Assembly: GCA_027593035.1 (NCBI GenBank)
Contig: JAQCJQ010000007.1
Span: 1 to 43,490 of the forward strand
Length of the DNA: 43,490 bases
DNA from: Bacteroidota bacterium
Lineage (GTDB): Bacteria > Bacteroidota > Bacteroidia > Flavobacteriales_D > Sanyastnellaceae
Direction: 5' to 3'
This document shows, piece by piece, positions 25,889 to 34,587 of this stretch. The translations under genes were made by a program, and so were the position numbers. The notes beneath the pieces are model-generated. The model had not been told where the DNA came from. It made no database searches and saw only the letters and a program-made list of their open reading frames with translations. Each line of letters begins with the position of its first letter. Within the stretch, counting starts at the first letter, position 1.

Positions 25889-27190
25889 ATGACCATGTAT
25901 GATAAATTGATCAACAAAGAGGCGACGATGAGCGTGGTGGGATTGGGCTATGTCGGATTGCCCATTGCATTGGCTTTTGCCAAGCATGTTCGCGTCATTG
26001 GATTCGACATCAATACCGAGCGGATTGAAATGATGAAACAACGGATCGACCCCTCGGAAGAATTGGAGGCGGCTGATTTCGACGGCTGTGACATCACTTT
26101 CAGTGCCAATCCCGAAGACCTCAAGAAGGCGCACTTCCACATCGTGGCAGTGCCCACACCGATCAACCCATCCAATCAACCGGATCTCACCCCATTGCTC
26201 GGTGCCTCCCGGACGGTCGGACAGGCTCTGAAGGCCGGTGATTATGTCGTCTATGAATCCACGGTTTACCCTGGATGTACCGAAGAAGATTGCGTTCCTG
26301 TTTTGGAAGCGGTCAGCGGGCTCAAATTCGGCACCGACTTCAAGGTGGGCTATAGTCCCGAACGCATCAATCCAGGAGACAAGGTGAACACCATCGAAAC
26401 CATCGTCAAGGTCGTTTCAGGATCGGATGAAGAAAGCACCGACGCCATCGCGAAAACGTATGACCTCGTCGTGAAGGCCGGTACCCACCGCGCCTCCAGC
26501 ATCAAGGTGGCCGAAGCCTCTAAAATCATTGAGAACACCCAGCGCGACGTCAACATTGCCCTGATCAACGAATTGAGCATCATTTTCGATCGGATTGGCA
26601 TCAACACCTATGAGGTATTGGAAGCGGCCGGCACGAAATGGAATTTCCTCAAATTCTCACCGGGTCTCGTCGGCGGGCATTGCATTGGCATTGACCCGTA
26701 TTACTTGACGTGGAAGTCGAGTAAGTTGGGATACCATGCGCGGGTGATCAATTCCGGACGCTATGTCAATGACGCCATGGGCGCCCACGTCGGCAAACAA
26801 ACCGTCAAACGCATGCTCGAACTCGGCAAGAATCCCCTCGAATCGAAGGTGCTGGTGATGGGACTCACCTTCAAGGAGGACGTATCGGACATCCGCAACA
26901 CCAAGGTGGTGGACGTGATCCGAGAACTGGAGAGCTACAACATTGCCGTGGACGTCGTGGACCCGATGGCCAATCCCGCTCAAGTGAAGCACGAGTACGA
27001 TCTCGACCTCGTCAGCGAACCGAAAGCCAATGGCTACGACGCCGTGATCGTCGCGGTGAACCACGAACCGTATCGGAATTTCAAAGAAGCCGACTTCGAA
27101 GCCCTGATGCGCGATGACAAAGGCGTGCTGGTCGATTTGAAGGGTCTGTTCCGCAATCACATTCAGCGGCTAAGCTACTGGAGTCTCTAA
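25889..27190 (+). CDS. UDP-N-acetylhexosamine 6-dehydrogenase (WbpA/WbpO/TviB type)
   Basis: A 433-residue NAD-dependent dehydrogenase oxidising UDP-GlcNAc or UDP-GalNAc to the uronic acid. The Rossmann motif is VVGLGYVGLPIALAF, the active-site block is KFSPGLVGGHCIGIDPYYL with catalytic C265, and GLTFKEDVSDIRNT follows in the C-terminal domain. This block separates the group from UDP-glucose dehydrogenases such as the gene at 22973, so the operon holds one dehydrogenase of each clade. The first ATG after the previous stop is used; a second ATG two codons later is possible. GlcNAc and GalNAc forms cannot be told apart here. Confidence 0.9.
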   Translation: MTMYDKLINKEATMSVVGLGYVGLPIALAFAKHVRVIGFDINTERIEMMKQRIDPSEELEAADFDGCDITFSANPEDLKKAHFHIVAVPTPINPSNQPDLTPLLGASRTVGQALKAGDYVVYESTVYPGCTEEDCVPVLEAVSGLKFGTDFKVGYSPERINPGDKVNTIETIVKVVSGSDEESTDAIAKTYDLVVKAGTHRASSIKVAEASKIIENTQRDVNIALINELSIIFDRIGINTYEVLEAAGTKWNFLKFSPGLVGGHCIGIDPYYLTWKSSKLGYHARVINSGRYVNDAMGAHVGKQTVKRMLELGKNPLESKVLVMGLTFKEDVSDIRNTKVVDVIRELESYNIAVDVVDPMANPAQVKHEYDLDLVSEPKANGYDAVIVAVNHEPYRNFKEADFEALMRDDKGVLVDLKGLFRNHIQRLSYWSL

Positions 27191-27200
27191 CACCTGACCG

Positions 27201-28271
27201 ATGAAGCAATTCAAGACCGTATTGGTGACCGGGGGAGCCGGATTCATCGGATCCCATGTCATTCGCAGGCTGCTCAAAGAGCATGCCGACATGCACGTGG
27301 TCAACTTGGACTTGCTGACATATGCGGGCAACTTGGAGAACTTACGCGATCTCGAATCGAATGAGCGCTACGCTTTCATCAAAGGCGACATCGGTGACAC
27401 GGCCTTGATCCAGCAACTTTTTGATCAACACGATTTCGATGCCGTAGTGCATTTGGCCGCTGAGAGCCATGTGGACCGCAGCATTGAAAATCCCATGGCC
27501 TTTCTGGAGACGAACATCATCGGCACGGCGACTTTGTTACACGCCGCTAAAAATGCTTGGCTAGGGGATGGCAAGGATGCGAGCAACCGCTGTTTTTACC
27601 ACGTTTCGACCGATGAAGTCTATGGGTCTTTGGGAGCGGAGGGGGTGTTTTCGGAAGAAACGCCTTACGACCCACGCAGTCCATACAGTTCTTCCAAAGC
27701 TTCGAGCGACCACCTGGTGCGCGCATGGCATCACACCTACGGATTGCCCATCGTCATCTCCAATTGTTCCAACAATTATGGCGCCCATCAATTTCCCGAG
27801 AAGCTCATTCCATTGATGATTCGGAATGTCCGAGATCAACGTCCTTTGCCGGTTTACGGAGAAGGCTTGAACATCCGGGATTGGTTGTGGGTGGAAGACC
27901 ACGCGTCGGCCATCGATACCATCCTGCACAACGGAACATCCGGACGAACTTACAACATTGGTGGATTGAATGAGTGGCGCAACATCGATTTGGTGCACGC
28001 CTTGATCCGAGAAGTGGATGCTGCCATGGGGCGCCCGGAAGGCACCTCGCTGGCCTTGATCACCTTTGTGACGGACCGTGCTGGACACGATATGCGGTAT
28101 GCCATTGACGCTTCCCGCATCGAGTCGGAATTGGGGTGGCAACCGTCCATCCAATTTGAAGACGGCTTGAAGGAAACGGTCCGTTGGTATTTGGACAACG
28201 CGGAGTGGATGGATTCGGTGACTTCAGGAAACTACCAACAGTATTACGAAACCATGTACGGCAACCGCTGA
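27201..28271 (+). CDS. rfbB: dTDP-glucose 4,6-dehydratase
   Basis: A 356-residue SDR enzyme converting dTDP-glucose to dTDP-4-keto-6-deoxyglucose. NAD motif GGAGFIGSHVIRRL; active-site residues in VSTDEVYGSLG; catalytic pair Y162/K166 in SPYSSSKASSDH; substrate block NCSNNYGAHQFPEKLIP and the RmlB-typical VEDHASAID. Length agrees with RmlB (about 350-360). The other rhamnose genes (rfbA, rfbC, rfbD) are absent from the window, so the product may go to rhamnose or to another 6-deoxy sugar. The stop codon overlaps the next start (TGATG). Confidence 0.93.
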   Translation: MKQFKTVLVTGGAGFIGSHVIRRLLKEHADMHVVNLDLLTYAGNLENLRDLESNERYAFIKGDIGDTALIQQLFDQHDFDAVVHLAAESHVDRSIENPMAFLETNIIGTATLLHAAKNAWLGDGKDASNRCFYHVSTDEVYGSLGAEGVFSEETPYDPRSPYSSSKASSDHLVRAWHHTYGLPIVISNCSNNYGAHQFPEKLIPLMIRNVRDQRPLPVYGEGLNIRDWLWVEDHASAIDTILHNGTSGRTYNIGGLNEWRNIDLVHALIREVDAAMGRPEGTSLALITFVTDRAGHDMRYAIDASRIESELGWQPSIQFEDGLKETVRWYLDNAEWMDSVTSGNYQQYYETMYGNR

Positions 28272-29086
28272 TGAGTTGGTGGAATCGCTTCCGGTCTTCT
28301 CCAGGAAAATCGGCTCAACCTGAGTTCAACCAACCCGCCATGCGATTGGGCGAGCACCTCATCACCGATGTGCATTCTCACATCGTTCCGGGCGTGGATG
28401 ATGGCTCTGAAAATCTGGAGCAATCCCTCAAGATGATCGAGCGCCTGGTAGGCTTGGGATACCAGCGGGCTGTGTTGACCTCGCACATCCATTCGGACAT
28501 CTACCCCAACTCGAAGCACACCTTGACAGCGCCATTCCTGCAATTGCAAGAAGCGGTCGGTGAGCGATGGCCTGGATTCCGAATCCATCTCGCCGCCGAG
28601 TACTTTCTCGATGGACACTTTGAGGACTGCGTCGCCGCCAATGACCTGCTGTGGTTTCCTGCACTCGATGAAAATGGACGAGCGATTCGGTGTGTCTTGT
28701 TTGAATTTGGCTTCCACGAGCCGCCGATCAACCACCACCAAGCGCTATTTGATTTGCAAATGGCCGGCTACACCCCCGTTTTAGCTCACGCCGAACGTTA
28801 TCCTTATTGGCATCGAGAACTCCGTGAAATTGAGAGTCTCCACGACCGCGGTGTTTGGATCACGGTCAATGGGGCTTCTCTCGCCGGAGCGTATGGCCCT
28901 GAGACCTATCAGGTCGCCAAAACACTGATCGAAAAAGGCCTGGTCAAGATGATTTGTTCCGATGCTCACGCTGAACGTCACATGGATAGCTTGCAAGCCA
29001 TTGGCAAGTCGGCGCTGGTTCAACAATGGATTCAAAGCGACGCGCCCATGAACCCCACAGTCGCCATCGAACCGACCGCCCGTTAG
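28271..29086 (+). CDS. CpsB/CapC-type protein tyrosine phosphatase (PHP family)
   Basis: A 271-residue manganese-dependent phosphatase that in other bacteria dephosphorylates the tyrosine kinase controlling polysaccharide chain length. The metal-binding start is TDVHSHIVPGVDDGS (H35, H37), followed by LTSHIHSDIYPN, HLAAEYFLDG, LAHAERYPYW and CSDAHAERH, all expected for the PHP fold. The first 25 residues (basic, Pro/Ser rich) are an unusual extension. Last gene of the nucleotide-sugar operon; no Wzc-type kinase is present in the window. Only three bases separate its stop from that of the convergent ferredoxin gene. Confidence 0.88.
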   Translation: MSWWNRFRSSPGKSAQPEFNQPAMRLGEHLITDVHSHIVPGVDDGSENLEQSLKMIERLVGLGYQRAVLTSHIHSDIYPNSKHTLTAPFLQLQEAVGERWPGFRIHLAAEYFLDGHFEDCVAANDLLWFPALDENGRAIRCVLFEFGFHEPPINHHQALFDLQMAGYTPVLAHAERYPYWHRELREIESLHDRGVWITVNGASLAGAYGPETYQVAKTLIEKGLVKMICSDAHAERHMDSLQAIGKSALVQQWIQSDAPMNPTVAIEPTAR

Positions 29087-29089
29087 GAC

Positions 29090-29416
29090 TTACTGGCCAA
29101 CAGGAGCCAGCCGTACTGTCAGCCCGTCCAGATCGTCTGCCAAATGGATTTGACAACCCAAGCGGCTGTTGTCCTCCACAAAAAATGCTTCATCGAGCAT
29201 GTCCTCCTCGTCGTCTGATTTCGAAGGAATCACATGCTGGCTCTCCACATACATGTGGCAGCTCGCACACATGGCCATGCCCCCACACGTTCCTTCCACC
29301 GGAAGTTCGGCGCTCTTGCACAACTCCATCATGTTCATCCCCATGTCCGTGGGGGCCTCCAGCTTGTGGAGTTGGCCATCCCGATCGATGACATTGACTT
29401 CAATGATGTGATCCAT
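29090..29416 (-). CDS. 2Fe-2S ferredoxin, adrenodoxin type
   Basis: A 108-residue electron carrier. Four cluster cysteines fit the pattern C44-x5-C50-x2-C53 ... C88 (EGTCGGMAMCASC and LGCQIH). It lies nine bases behind the ferredoxin reductase gene on the same strand, so the two probably form a redox pair fed by NADPH. The acidic segment SDDEEDMLDE (about 67-76) before the last cysteine is the usual partner-binding surface. Likely roles are cluster assembly or reductive biosynthesis; no dedicated oxygenase is nearby. Confidence 0.9.
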   Translation of the reverse strand: MDHIIEVNVIDRDGQLHKLEAPTDMGMNMMELCKSAELPVEGTCGGMAMCASCHMYVESQHVIPSKSDDEEDMLDEAFFVEDNSRLGCQIHLADDLDGLTVRLAPVGQ

Positions 29417-29425
29417 TTCGCTCGC

Positions 29426-30433
29426 TTAAAAACCGTTGATTCCGTTGACCGTGGTGTATTTTAAAACCAAGTTCTTATCCGGATAGATGCGTTTGAAGGC
29501 ACTCTGAACCATCAACGTCGCTTCATGGAATCCACACAAGATCAACTTCAACTTACCAGGGTAGCTGTTGATGTCGCCAATGGCATAAATCCCAGGGATG
29601 TTGGTGCTGTAGTCGAAGGTGTTGACCTCGACCGCATTCTTGTTGATGTTCAAATTCCAATCCGCAATTGGCCCCAACTTGGGACTCAGGCCGAATAGTG
29701 GAACCCAATGGTCGGTCTCCAATGTGAGCTCACCTTCGGTCTTGTGCTTGACAACCAAAGTCTTCAATGCCCCATCGCCATGCGCTTCGGTCACTTCAGA
29801 ATCAGTCAACAATTGAATCTTCCCCGTCGCGGCCATGTCCATCGCTTTTTGAACGCTATCGAGATGGCCCCGAAACTCTTGCCGGCGGTGAATCAGCGTC
29901 ACTTCGGAGGCCACGCCATCCGCCAAGAAAATGGCCCAATCCAAGGCCGAGTCTCCTCCACCGCTGATCACCACCCGTTTCCCGCGATATAATTCGGGAT
30001 CCTTGATGATGTACTCTACACCGTGATCTTCCAGCGCTGCCAATCCGGGAACTGGTGGTTTTCGGGGTTCAAAGCAACCCAAACCGCCGGCAATGGCGAT
30101 GATGGGAGCGCGGTGTTTCGTGCCCCGATTGGTCGTCAAAATGAATTGATCCTCGCTGTCCTTTTCGATGCTCTCCGCCCTTTCACCCAACGTAAATCCA
30201 GGCTGGAAGGGAGCCGCTTGCTCCATCAACTTATCGACCAAGTCACCCGCCAAAATCGAAGGGTAAGCCGGGATGTCATAAATCGGTTTTTTCGGATAAA
30301 TCTCCGAGCATTGCCCCCCTGCTTGTGGCAAAGCATCAATGAGATGACAACGCAACTTCAGCAGTCCTGCTTCAAATACTGTGAACAAGCCGCAGGGCCC
30401 GGCTCCGATAATGAGAATGTCCGTTTGGATCAT
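29426..30433 (-). CDS. Ferredoxin--NADP reductase, thioredoxin-reductase-like
   Basis: A 335-residue flavoprotein that moves electrons between NADPH and ferredoxin. FAD motif LIIGAGPCGLFTVFEAG; second FAD block PQAGGQCSEIYP; NADPH motif VISGGGDSALDWA; FAD-binding end GIYAIGDINSYPG. It lacks the CxxC disulfide of true thioredoxin reductases, which places it with the YumC/type II FNR group, and it precedes a ferredoxin gene. The C-terminus extends past the FAD domain (IYPDKNLVLKYTTVNG), as in this group. Confidence 0.9.
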   Translation of the reverse strand: MIQTDILIIGAGPCGLFTVFEAGLLKLRCHLIDALPQAGGQCSEIYPKKPIYDIPAYPSILAGDLVDKLMEQAAPFQPGFTLGERAESIEKDSEDQFILTTNRGTKHRAPIIAIAGGLGCFEPRKPPVPGLAALEDHGVEYIIKDPELYRGKRVVISGGGDSALDWAIFLADGVASEVTLIHRRQEFRGHLDSVQKAMDMAATGKIQLLTDSEVTEAHGDGALKTLVVKHKTEGELTLETDHWVPLFGLSPKLGPIADWNLNINKNAVEVNTFDYSTNIPGIYAIGDINSYPGKLKLILCGFHEATLMVQSAFKRIYPDKNLVLKYTTVNGINGF

Positions 30434-30538
30434 GGCAATGTGTAAACCCGTTCAGAACTCCCTGCGTGGGAATTTTGATAGCGCGAAAGTAAGGAAGCAA
30501 CAAGAGGAATGCACCGGATGTTCTCTTGAAATTGGGTG

Positions 30539-30805
30539 TCAAGCGGAAGGCCAATTGATGGCTTCTACTTTCGAAATTTCAGGAGCTGCTTGACGGATCG
30601 CCTGCTCCACACCGCCTTTCATGGTCATGTGGATCATTTGGCAATCGGCACAAGCTCCATGCAACTCTACCTTGACACACAAGTCTTTGGTAATTTCAAC
30701 CAACTGGATATCGCCGCCATCCGCCTCCAGGTAGGGGCGCAAATCCGTGAGGGCGCGTTGTATACGGCCTTCCAGATTTTCCATTGACGTGCGGTCTGTA
30801 TTCAT
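30539..30805 (-). CDS. NifU C-terminal domain iron-sulfur scaffold
   Basis: An 88-residue protein consisting of the NifU-C domain only. The cluster-binding motif is GACADCQM with C52 and C55; [16 protein letters not shown] is the family N-terminal block. It accepts or passes an Fe-S cluster. Its ATG overlaps the TGA of the upstream mrp gene (ATGA), so expression of the two is coupled and a direct exchange of cluster between them is plausible. A gap of 105 bases without features separates it from the reductase gene. Confidence 0.92.
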   Translation of the reverse strand: MNTDRTSMENLEGRIQRALTDLRPYLEADGGDIQLVEITKDLCVKVELHGACADCQMIHMTMKGGVEQAIRQAAPEISKVEAINWPSA

Positions 30806-31872
30806 TCGACGTTTTTCCCCAATTGCTTCAGCAAGTTAGACAAGATGAGGCGGAAAGCCGCAGCAGCCGGTGAATCTCCTTGAAGCATGGCCGGTCGACC
30901 GGCATCGCCCGCTTCTCGAATTGTTTGCATCAAGGGCAATTCCCCCAAGAAGGGAACATCCAAGGATGCCGATAACCGCTTCGCTCCGTCTGTTCCAAAG
31001 ATGTCATACCGCTTTTCGGGGGCATCGGGCGGCGAGAAATACGCCATGTTCTCAATGATTCCGAGCACAGGCACTTGCACGCTTTCCAACCGGAACATTC
31101 CCACGCCTTTCCGGGCATCGGCCAACGCCACTTCCTGAGGCGTGCTCACCACCACCGCGCCTGTCAGCGGCACTTCCTGCACCAAAGAAAGGTGAATGTC
31201 ACCCGTTCCTGGCGGCAAATCGATCAGCATGAAATCCAACTCACCCCAATGGGTGTCAGTAAAGAGCTGGGTCAAGGCGCGACTTGCCATGGGACCACGC
31301 CATACGATGGCTTGATCGGGATCCGCAAAAAAACCGATGGAGAGAACCTTGACACCATATTGTTCAATCGGCTGAATGAGCGTGCGCTCTCCCACCTCGA
31401 TTGGCTCAGGTTTTTCTTTGGTGACATCAAACATCGTGGGAACACTGGGACCATAGATATCCGCATCACACAATCCCACTTTGTATCCTAGTTGGGCCAG
31501 CCCCACGGCCAAATTGGCCGCCACCGTGCTTTTTCCCACACCGCCTTTGCCCGAAGCAATCGCGATGATTTGTTGAACCCCAGGAAGCACTTTACGCGTT
31601 TCGGAAGTGCGCTCGTCCTTTTTCAAGGTGGAGACGGTCACTTCGACCTCAACTTCAGCTCCCACAGCGCGTTCCAAGGCAAACTCCACTGCTTCTTGCA
31701 ACCGCGTGCGCGCGTGCATGGCTGGATTGGAGGATTTTACCTCCACCGCGACACCGGAGTCGGTGATTTCAATGGCGGTCACAAAGTCCAAGGCCACCAA
31801 GTCCTTACCCAATTCCGGGTCCACTACCAGCCGCAAGGCTTCCAACACCACTTCCTTCGTTATGCTCTTCAT
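30802..31872 (-). CDS. Mrp/NBP35-type P-loop ATPase with DUF59 domain
   Basis: A 356-residue Fe-S cluster carrier. The N-terminal DUF59 (MIP18-like) domain spans about residues 1-85; the P-loop is GKGGVGKST (108-116), followed by [14 protein letters not shown]. ApbC and NBP35 bind a cluster through a CxxC pair after the ENM motif; here that stretch reads [19 protein letters not shown] with no cysteine. The start at 31872 is used because the frame upstream is antisense-like and overlaps the ATL gene. Coupled by ATGA overlap to nifU-C. Confidence 0.9.
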   Translation of the reverse strand: MKSITKEVVLEALRLVVDPELGKDLVALDFVTAIEITDSGVAVEVKSSNPAMHARTRLQEAVEFALERAVGAEVEVEVTVSTLKKDERTSETRKVLPGVQQIIAIASGKGGVGKSTVAANLAVGLAQLGYKVGLCDADIYGPSVPTMFDVTKEKPEPIEVGERTLIQPIEQYGVKVLSIGFFADPDQAIVWRGPMASRALTQLFTDTHWGELDFMLIDLPPGTGDIHLSLVQEVPLTGAVVVSTPQEVALADARKGVGMFRLESVQVPVLGIIENMAYFSPPDAPEKRYDIFGTDGAKRLSASLDVPFLGELPLMQTIREAGDAGRPAMLQGDSPAAAAFRLILSNLLKQLGKNVE

Positions 31873-31882
31873 CCGTTTGCTT

Positions 31883-32233
31883 TCAATCCAACCATTCAAC
31901 TTGCGGGTCCCAAAAAACTGCTTCAAAATTCACGACACCGTGGTCCGTTACCTCGATGCCCTCCGCCTCCAGTTGGGCCTCCATGGAATGCCCTTCCGGG
32001 AAATGCATGCGCCCCGTGAGCAATCCCTTTCGATTCACCACACGATGAGCGGGCACCGGAGGGACCGCCTCGAAGCTCGTATTCAGCACCCAGCCCACGC
32101 GACGCGATGCGCCCGCGGCACCAATGCTCCTGGCAATGGCTCCGTACGAAGTGACTCGACCAAAGGGAATGGCCCGTGTGAGTTCAAACACATCCCGCTG
32201 AAAAACATCCACCTTGACGTCCTGTTGGGGCAT
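31883..32233 (-). CDS. Alkyltransferase-like protein (ATL, MGMT family)
   Basis: A 116-residue DNA-binding protein of the O6-methylguanine methyltransferase fold. The helix-turn-helix and arginine finger are in [15 protein letters not shown] and SRRVGWVLN. The active-site motif, PCHRV in true methyltransferases, reads PAHRV (A62), so alkyl transfer is not expected. ATL proteins bind O6-alkylguanine and pass it to nucleotide excision repair. It begins directly after the trmB stop codon (no intervening base) and ends 10 bases before mrp. Confidence 0.88.
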   Translation of the reverse strand: MPQQDVKVDVFQRDVFELTRAIPFGRVTSYGAIARSIGAAGASRRVGWVLNTSFEAVPPVPAHRVVNRKGLLTGRMHFPEGHSMEAQLEAEGIEVTDHGVVNFEAVFWDPQVEWLD

Positions 32234-32923
32234 TCAGATGCGAATTTGGAGGTAGTGAATCTTTCGGCCCTCTTCCAACCACATTTGCTCATAAAACGTC
32301 TTCACTTCCAGCAAGCTGCGCAGGTCATCCGGCACCCGGTGAACCAATTCGCCATAAACATCGTCACTCGCATACAAGATCTCATAGCCCGCCTCCTCAT
32401 ATCCCTCCTTCGTGAGCTGGTACAACAACGGACTATCACTTTTGACGTGAATCAAGCTGCCGGGCTTCAGAAACTTCCGATAGCGCTGCTCAATGAAGAT
32501 GGAGGAGGTAATGCGCTTTGTGCCCTTTTCATCCTTTGGCTGGGGATCACTGAATGTCAGCCAAATTTCACTGACCTCATTGGGACCGAAATAACGATCG
32601 ACAAATTCAATCCGCGTCCGCAAGAAAGCCACATGCATCAGGTCTTCCTCATGCGCGGTTTTCGCTCCTCTCCAAACCCGCTGGCCCTTGATGTCCACGC
32701 CGATGTAATTGCGGCTGGGATCTCGACGTGCTTGAGCGATGGTGTACTCCCCTTTGCCACATCCCAATTCAAGGACGATGGGATGGTCATTCCCAAACAC
32801 CTTCTCGGACCAAGAGCCTTTCAACTCAAAATCCATTCCGTCCACAGCTTCCTGCAACGTTGGCTCAAAAACCCTTTCAAAGGTTGCGAGCTCCTGCCAT
32901 TTGACCAATTTTCCTTTGCCCAT
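32234..32923 (-). CDS. trmB: tRNA (guanine-N7)-methyltransferase
   Basis: A 229-residue SAM-dependent enzyme that forms m7G46 in tRNA. The SAM site is VLELGCGKGEYTIAQA, then GVDIKGQRVWRGAK; the catalytic aspartate lies in LTFSDPQPKDEKGTKR, matching the family block FPDPWPKxRHxKRR in a Bacteroidota form. The C-terminal T-x-Y-E segment is FYEQMW. The ATG at 32923 gives the start MGKGKLVKW; the open frame extends 19 codons into the divergent gene. First of the minus-strand series trmB, ATL, mrp, nifU-C, fnr, fdx. Confidence 0.93.
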   Translation of the reverse strand: MGKGKLVKWQELATFERVFEPTLQEAVDGMDFELKGSWSEKVFGNDHPIVLELGCGKGEYTIAQARRDPSRNYIGVDIKGQRVWRGAKTAHEEDLMHVAFLRTRIEFVDRYFGPNEVSEIWLTFSDPQPKDEKGTKRITSSIFIEQRYRKFLKPGSLIHVKSDSPLLYQLTKEGYEEAGYEILYASDDVYGELVHRVPDDLRSLLEVKTFYEQMWLEEGRKIHYLQIRI

Positions 32924-32931
32924 AGATTGGC

Positions 32932-32964
32932 CAAAATTACGGAACTTACACGGCGATGAGCCAA
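32932..32964 (-). promoter_or_regulatory. Candidate promoter for the trmB series
   Basis: Minus strand: TTG (32962-32964), 22-base spacer, TAATTTTG (32932-32939, full TAnnTTTG match). The -7 element ends only 8 bases before the trmB ATG, so the message would be leaderless or nearly so. The -33 element falls inside the start of the divergent glycosyltransferase gene. Confidence 0.45.
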
Positions 32965-34029
32965 ACGGATTCCACATCACCTCGCCTTTTATTCACGGTG
33001 CTCAATTGGGGCATGGGACACGCTACGCGTTCTCTCCCCTTGATCGAGGAAGCCGGACGCAACGGATGGACTGTTCATGTGGCATCGAACGGGACCGCCT
33101 TGCAGTTCTTACGCACCCAATGCGCCCAAGTCCGCGTGTTCTTTCATGAGAAACCCAACCAGGAAATTCTGTACGCCAAGCGTGGCAATCGATTGAAAAT
33201 AGCCCTGCAAATGCCCGGGTTTTTACGCAACATTCGTACTGAAAGGCAGTGGACTGAACAATTCGTTGCGGCCCATGACATCACCCACGTGGTCAGTGAC
33301 AACTGTTACGGGGTGAACACGCCCCGCGTGCCGTGCGCTCTGATTTCGCACCAATGGCACCTTCCCGTTCAATCGATTGGCCAGTGGGCCGTCGACGCGT
33401 TTGTGCGGAAACAGGCTCGCCACTTCGATGCGCTTTGGACTCCGGACATCGATGACTTGCCCGGATTGAGCGGAAAATTGGGAGCCCCGACTGGCATGCC
33501 TTCGCATCTGCAACGGATTGGCGTATTGAGTCGATTGCCCCAAAGTGGCACACCGCAAAACTGGAAACGAGTGGGAATGGTGAGTGGACCCGAACCGCAG
33601 CGGAGTCTGATGGAGTGTGCTTTGAAAAAGTGGATGTCCCACGACGGACTCGGAGGGCTGATCATTTCAGGAAACCCCGACGGCATCGTCCAAGAAGACC
33701 AAGGAGTTACGACGTGGCCCAACCCTTCGGCCGAGCAATTGGCGGGGGCATTGCAAAGTGCCGACACGGTCATTTGTCGATCGGGATACTCGTCTCTTTT
33801 GGACTTGGCGGCACTGGGAGTCCGAGCCATATTGGTGCCCACTCCCGGTCAATCAGAACAGATCTACCTGGCTGAACATTGGGCCCAATCCTTCGGCTTC
33901 GCTATTTGCACTCAATTGGACTTGGAGGAGGGTCGAATTCCTGAAATTCAAGGTGCCATCCCTTCACAACCGGCCAACATGCGCGCATTGGAGACCTTGA
34001 ACAACTGGGTCCACACCACGACATCCTGA
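32956..34029 (+). CDS. MurG-like glycosyltransferase (GT-B fold, family 28-like)
   Basis: 357 residues. The N-terminal donor/acceptor loop is VLNWGMGHATRSLPLIE, common to glycosyltransferases of the MurG/MGDG-synthase type; the C-terminal nucleotide-binding half has CRSGYSSLLDLAALGVRAILVP followed by PGQSEQ, the expected UDP-sugar site. In Bacteroidota such proteins are annotated only as glycosyltransferases; the substrate is unknown. No signal peptide. It diverges from trmB and is followed 13 bases later by tadA. Confidence 0.82.
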   Translation: MSQTDSTSPRLLFTVLNWGMGHATRSLPLIEEAGRNGWTVHVASNGTALQFLRTQCAQVRVFFHEKPNQEILYAKRGNRLKIALQMPGFLRNIRTERQWTEQFVAAHDITHVVSDNCYGVNTPRVPCALISHQWHLPVQSIGQWAVDAFVRKQARHFDALWTPDIDDLPGLSGKLGAPTGMPSHLQRIGVLSRLPQSGTPQNWKRVGMVSGPEPQRSLMECALKKWMSHDGLGGLIISGNPDGIVQEDQGVTTWPNPSAEQLAGALQSADTVICRSGYSSLLDLAALGVRAILVPTPGQSEQIYLAEHWAQSFGFAICTQLDLEEGRIPEIQGAIPSQPANMRALETLNNWVHTTTS

Positions 34030-34042
34030 CTTTTAAAGAGCA

Positions 34043-34510
34043 ATGGAACAACCTTTGAACGACGAACATTTCATGCGCTTGGCATTGGCTGAAGCGCAGC
34101 ACGCTTTTGAACAGGATGAGGTGCCCGTTGGCGCGGTGATCGTCGCGCGCAACCAAGTCATCGCTCGAGGACACAACCTGTGCGAGCGACTGCATGACTT
34201 CACCGCACACGCCGAAATGCAAGCCTTCACTGCAGCCTCTGAGTTTCTCGGGGGCAAGCACCTGGATCAATGCACGCTTTTCGTGACGTTGGAGCCTTGC
34301 CCCATGTGTGCGGGCGCCGCCTTTTGGACGCGTGTTGGGCGCATCGTATATGGTGCGTCGGATGAGAAAAGAGGCTTCCAACGATGGCATTCCCATTCCG
34401 ACCAACGCCTCTTGCATCCCAAAACGGTGGTGGATGGCGGAGTCTTGCAAGATGAATGCAGCACGCTGATCCAATACTTTTTCGCCTCCAAAAGGAAGAA
34501 ATTGAGTTGA
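34043..34510 (+). CDS. tadA: tRNA-specific adenosine deaminase
   Basis: A 155-residue zinc deaminase that converts A34 to inosine in tRNA-Arg(ACG). Zinc ligands are H56 (HAE, with catalytic E58), C86 and C89 (PCPMC). The following block AFWTRVGRIVYGASDEKRGF agrees with TadA rather than with cytosine or guanine deaminases. Start MEQPLNDEHFMRLAL is family-typical. It lies close behind the glycosyltransferase gene and ahead of mgtE with its own promoter. Confidence 0.9.
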   Translation: MEQPLNDEHFMRLALAEAQHAFEQDEVPVGAVIVARNQVIARGHNLCERLHDFTAHAEMQAFTAASEFLGGKHLDQCTLFVTLEPCPMCAGAAFWTRVGRIVYGASDEKRGFQRWHSHSDQRLLHPKTVVDGGVLQDECSTLIQYFFASKRKKLS

Positions 34511-34550
34511 GTCCTGCGCACTTGTAATCTTACAGGTCCAATCTTACCCG

Positions 34551-34558
34551 TACCTTTG
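34551..34558 (+). promoter_or_regulatory. Candidate -7 promoter element for mgtE
   Basis: TACCTTTG is a full match to TAnnTTTG; the nearest upstream TTG (34522-34524) is 26 bases away, longer than usual. The element overlaps the GTG at 34558 that opens the mgtE frame, so transcription would start after that codon, which favours the ATG at 34588 as the true start. Confidence 0.45.
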
Positions 34559-34587
34559 TGCTGCATTGCTGCACAATCCCTCTGGTC

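Noticed and set aside
26657-27160. 167-codon antisense frame with many His and Val residues inside the UDP-HexNAc dehydrogenase gene
   Set aside because: Its composition is the mirror of the conserved sense gene; no start signal or homology was seen.
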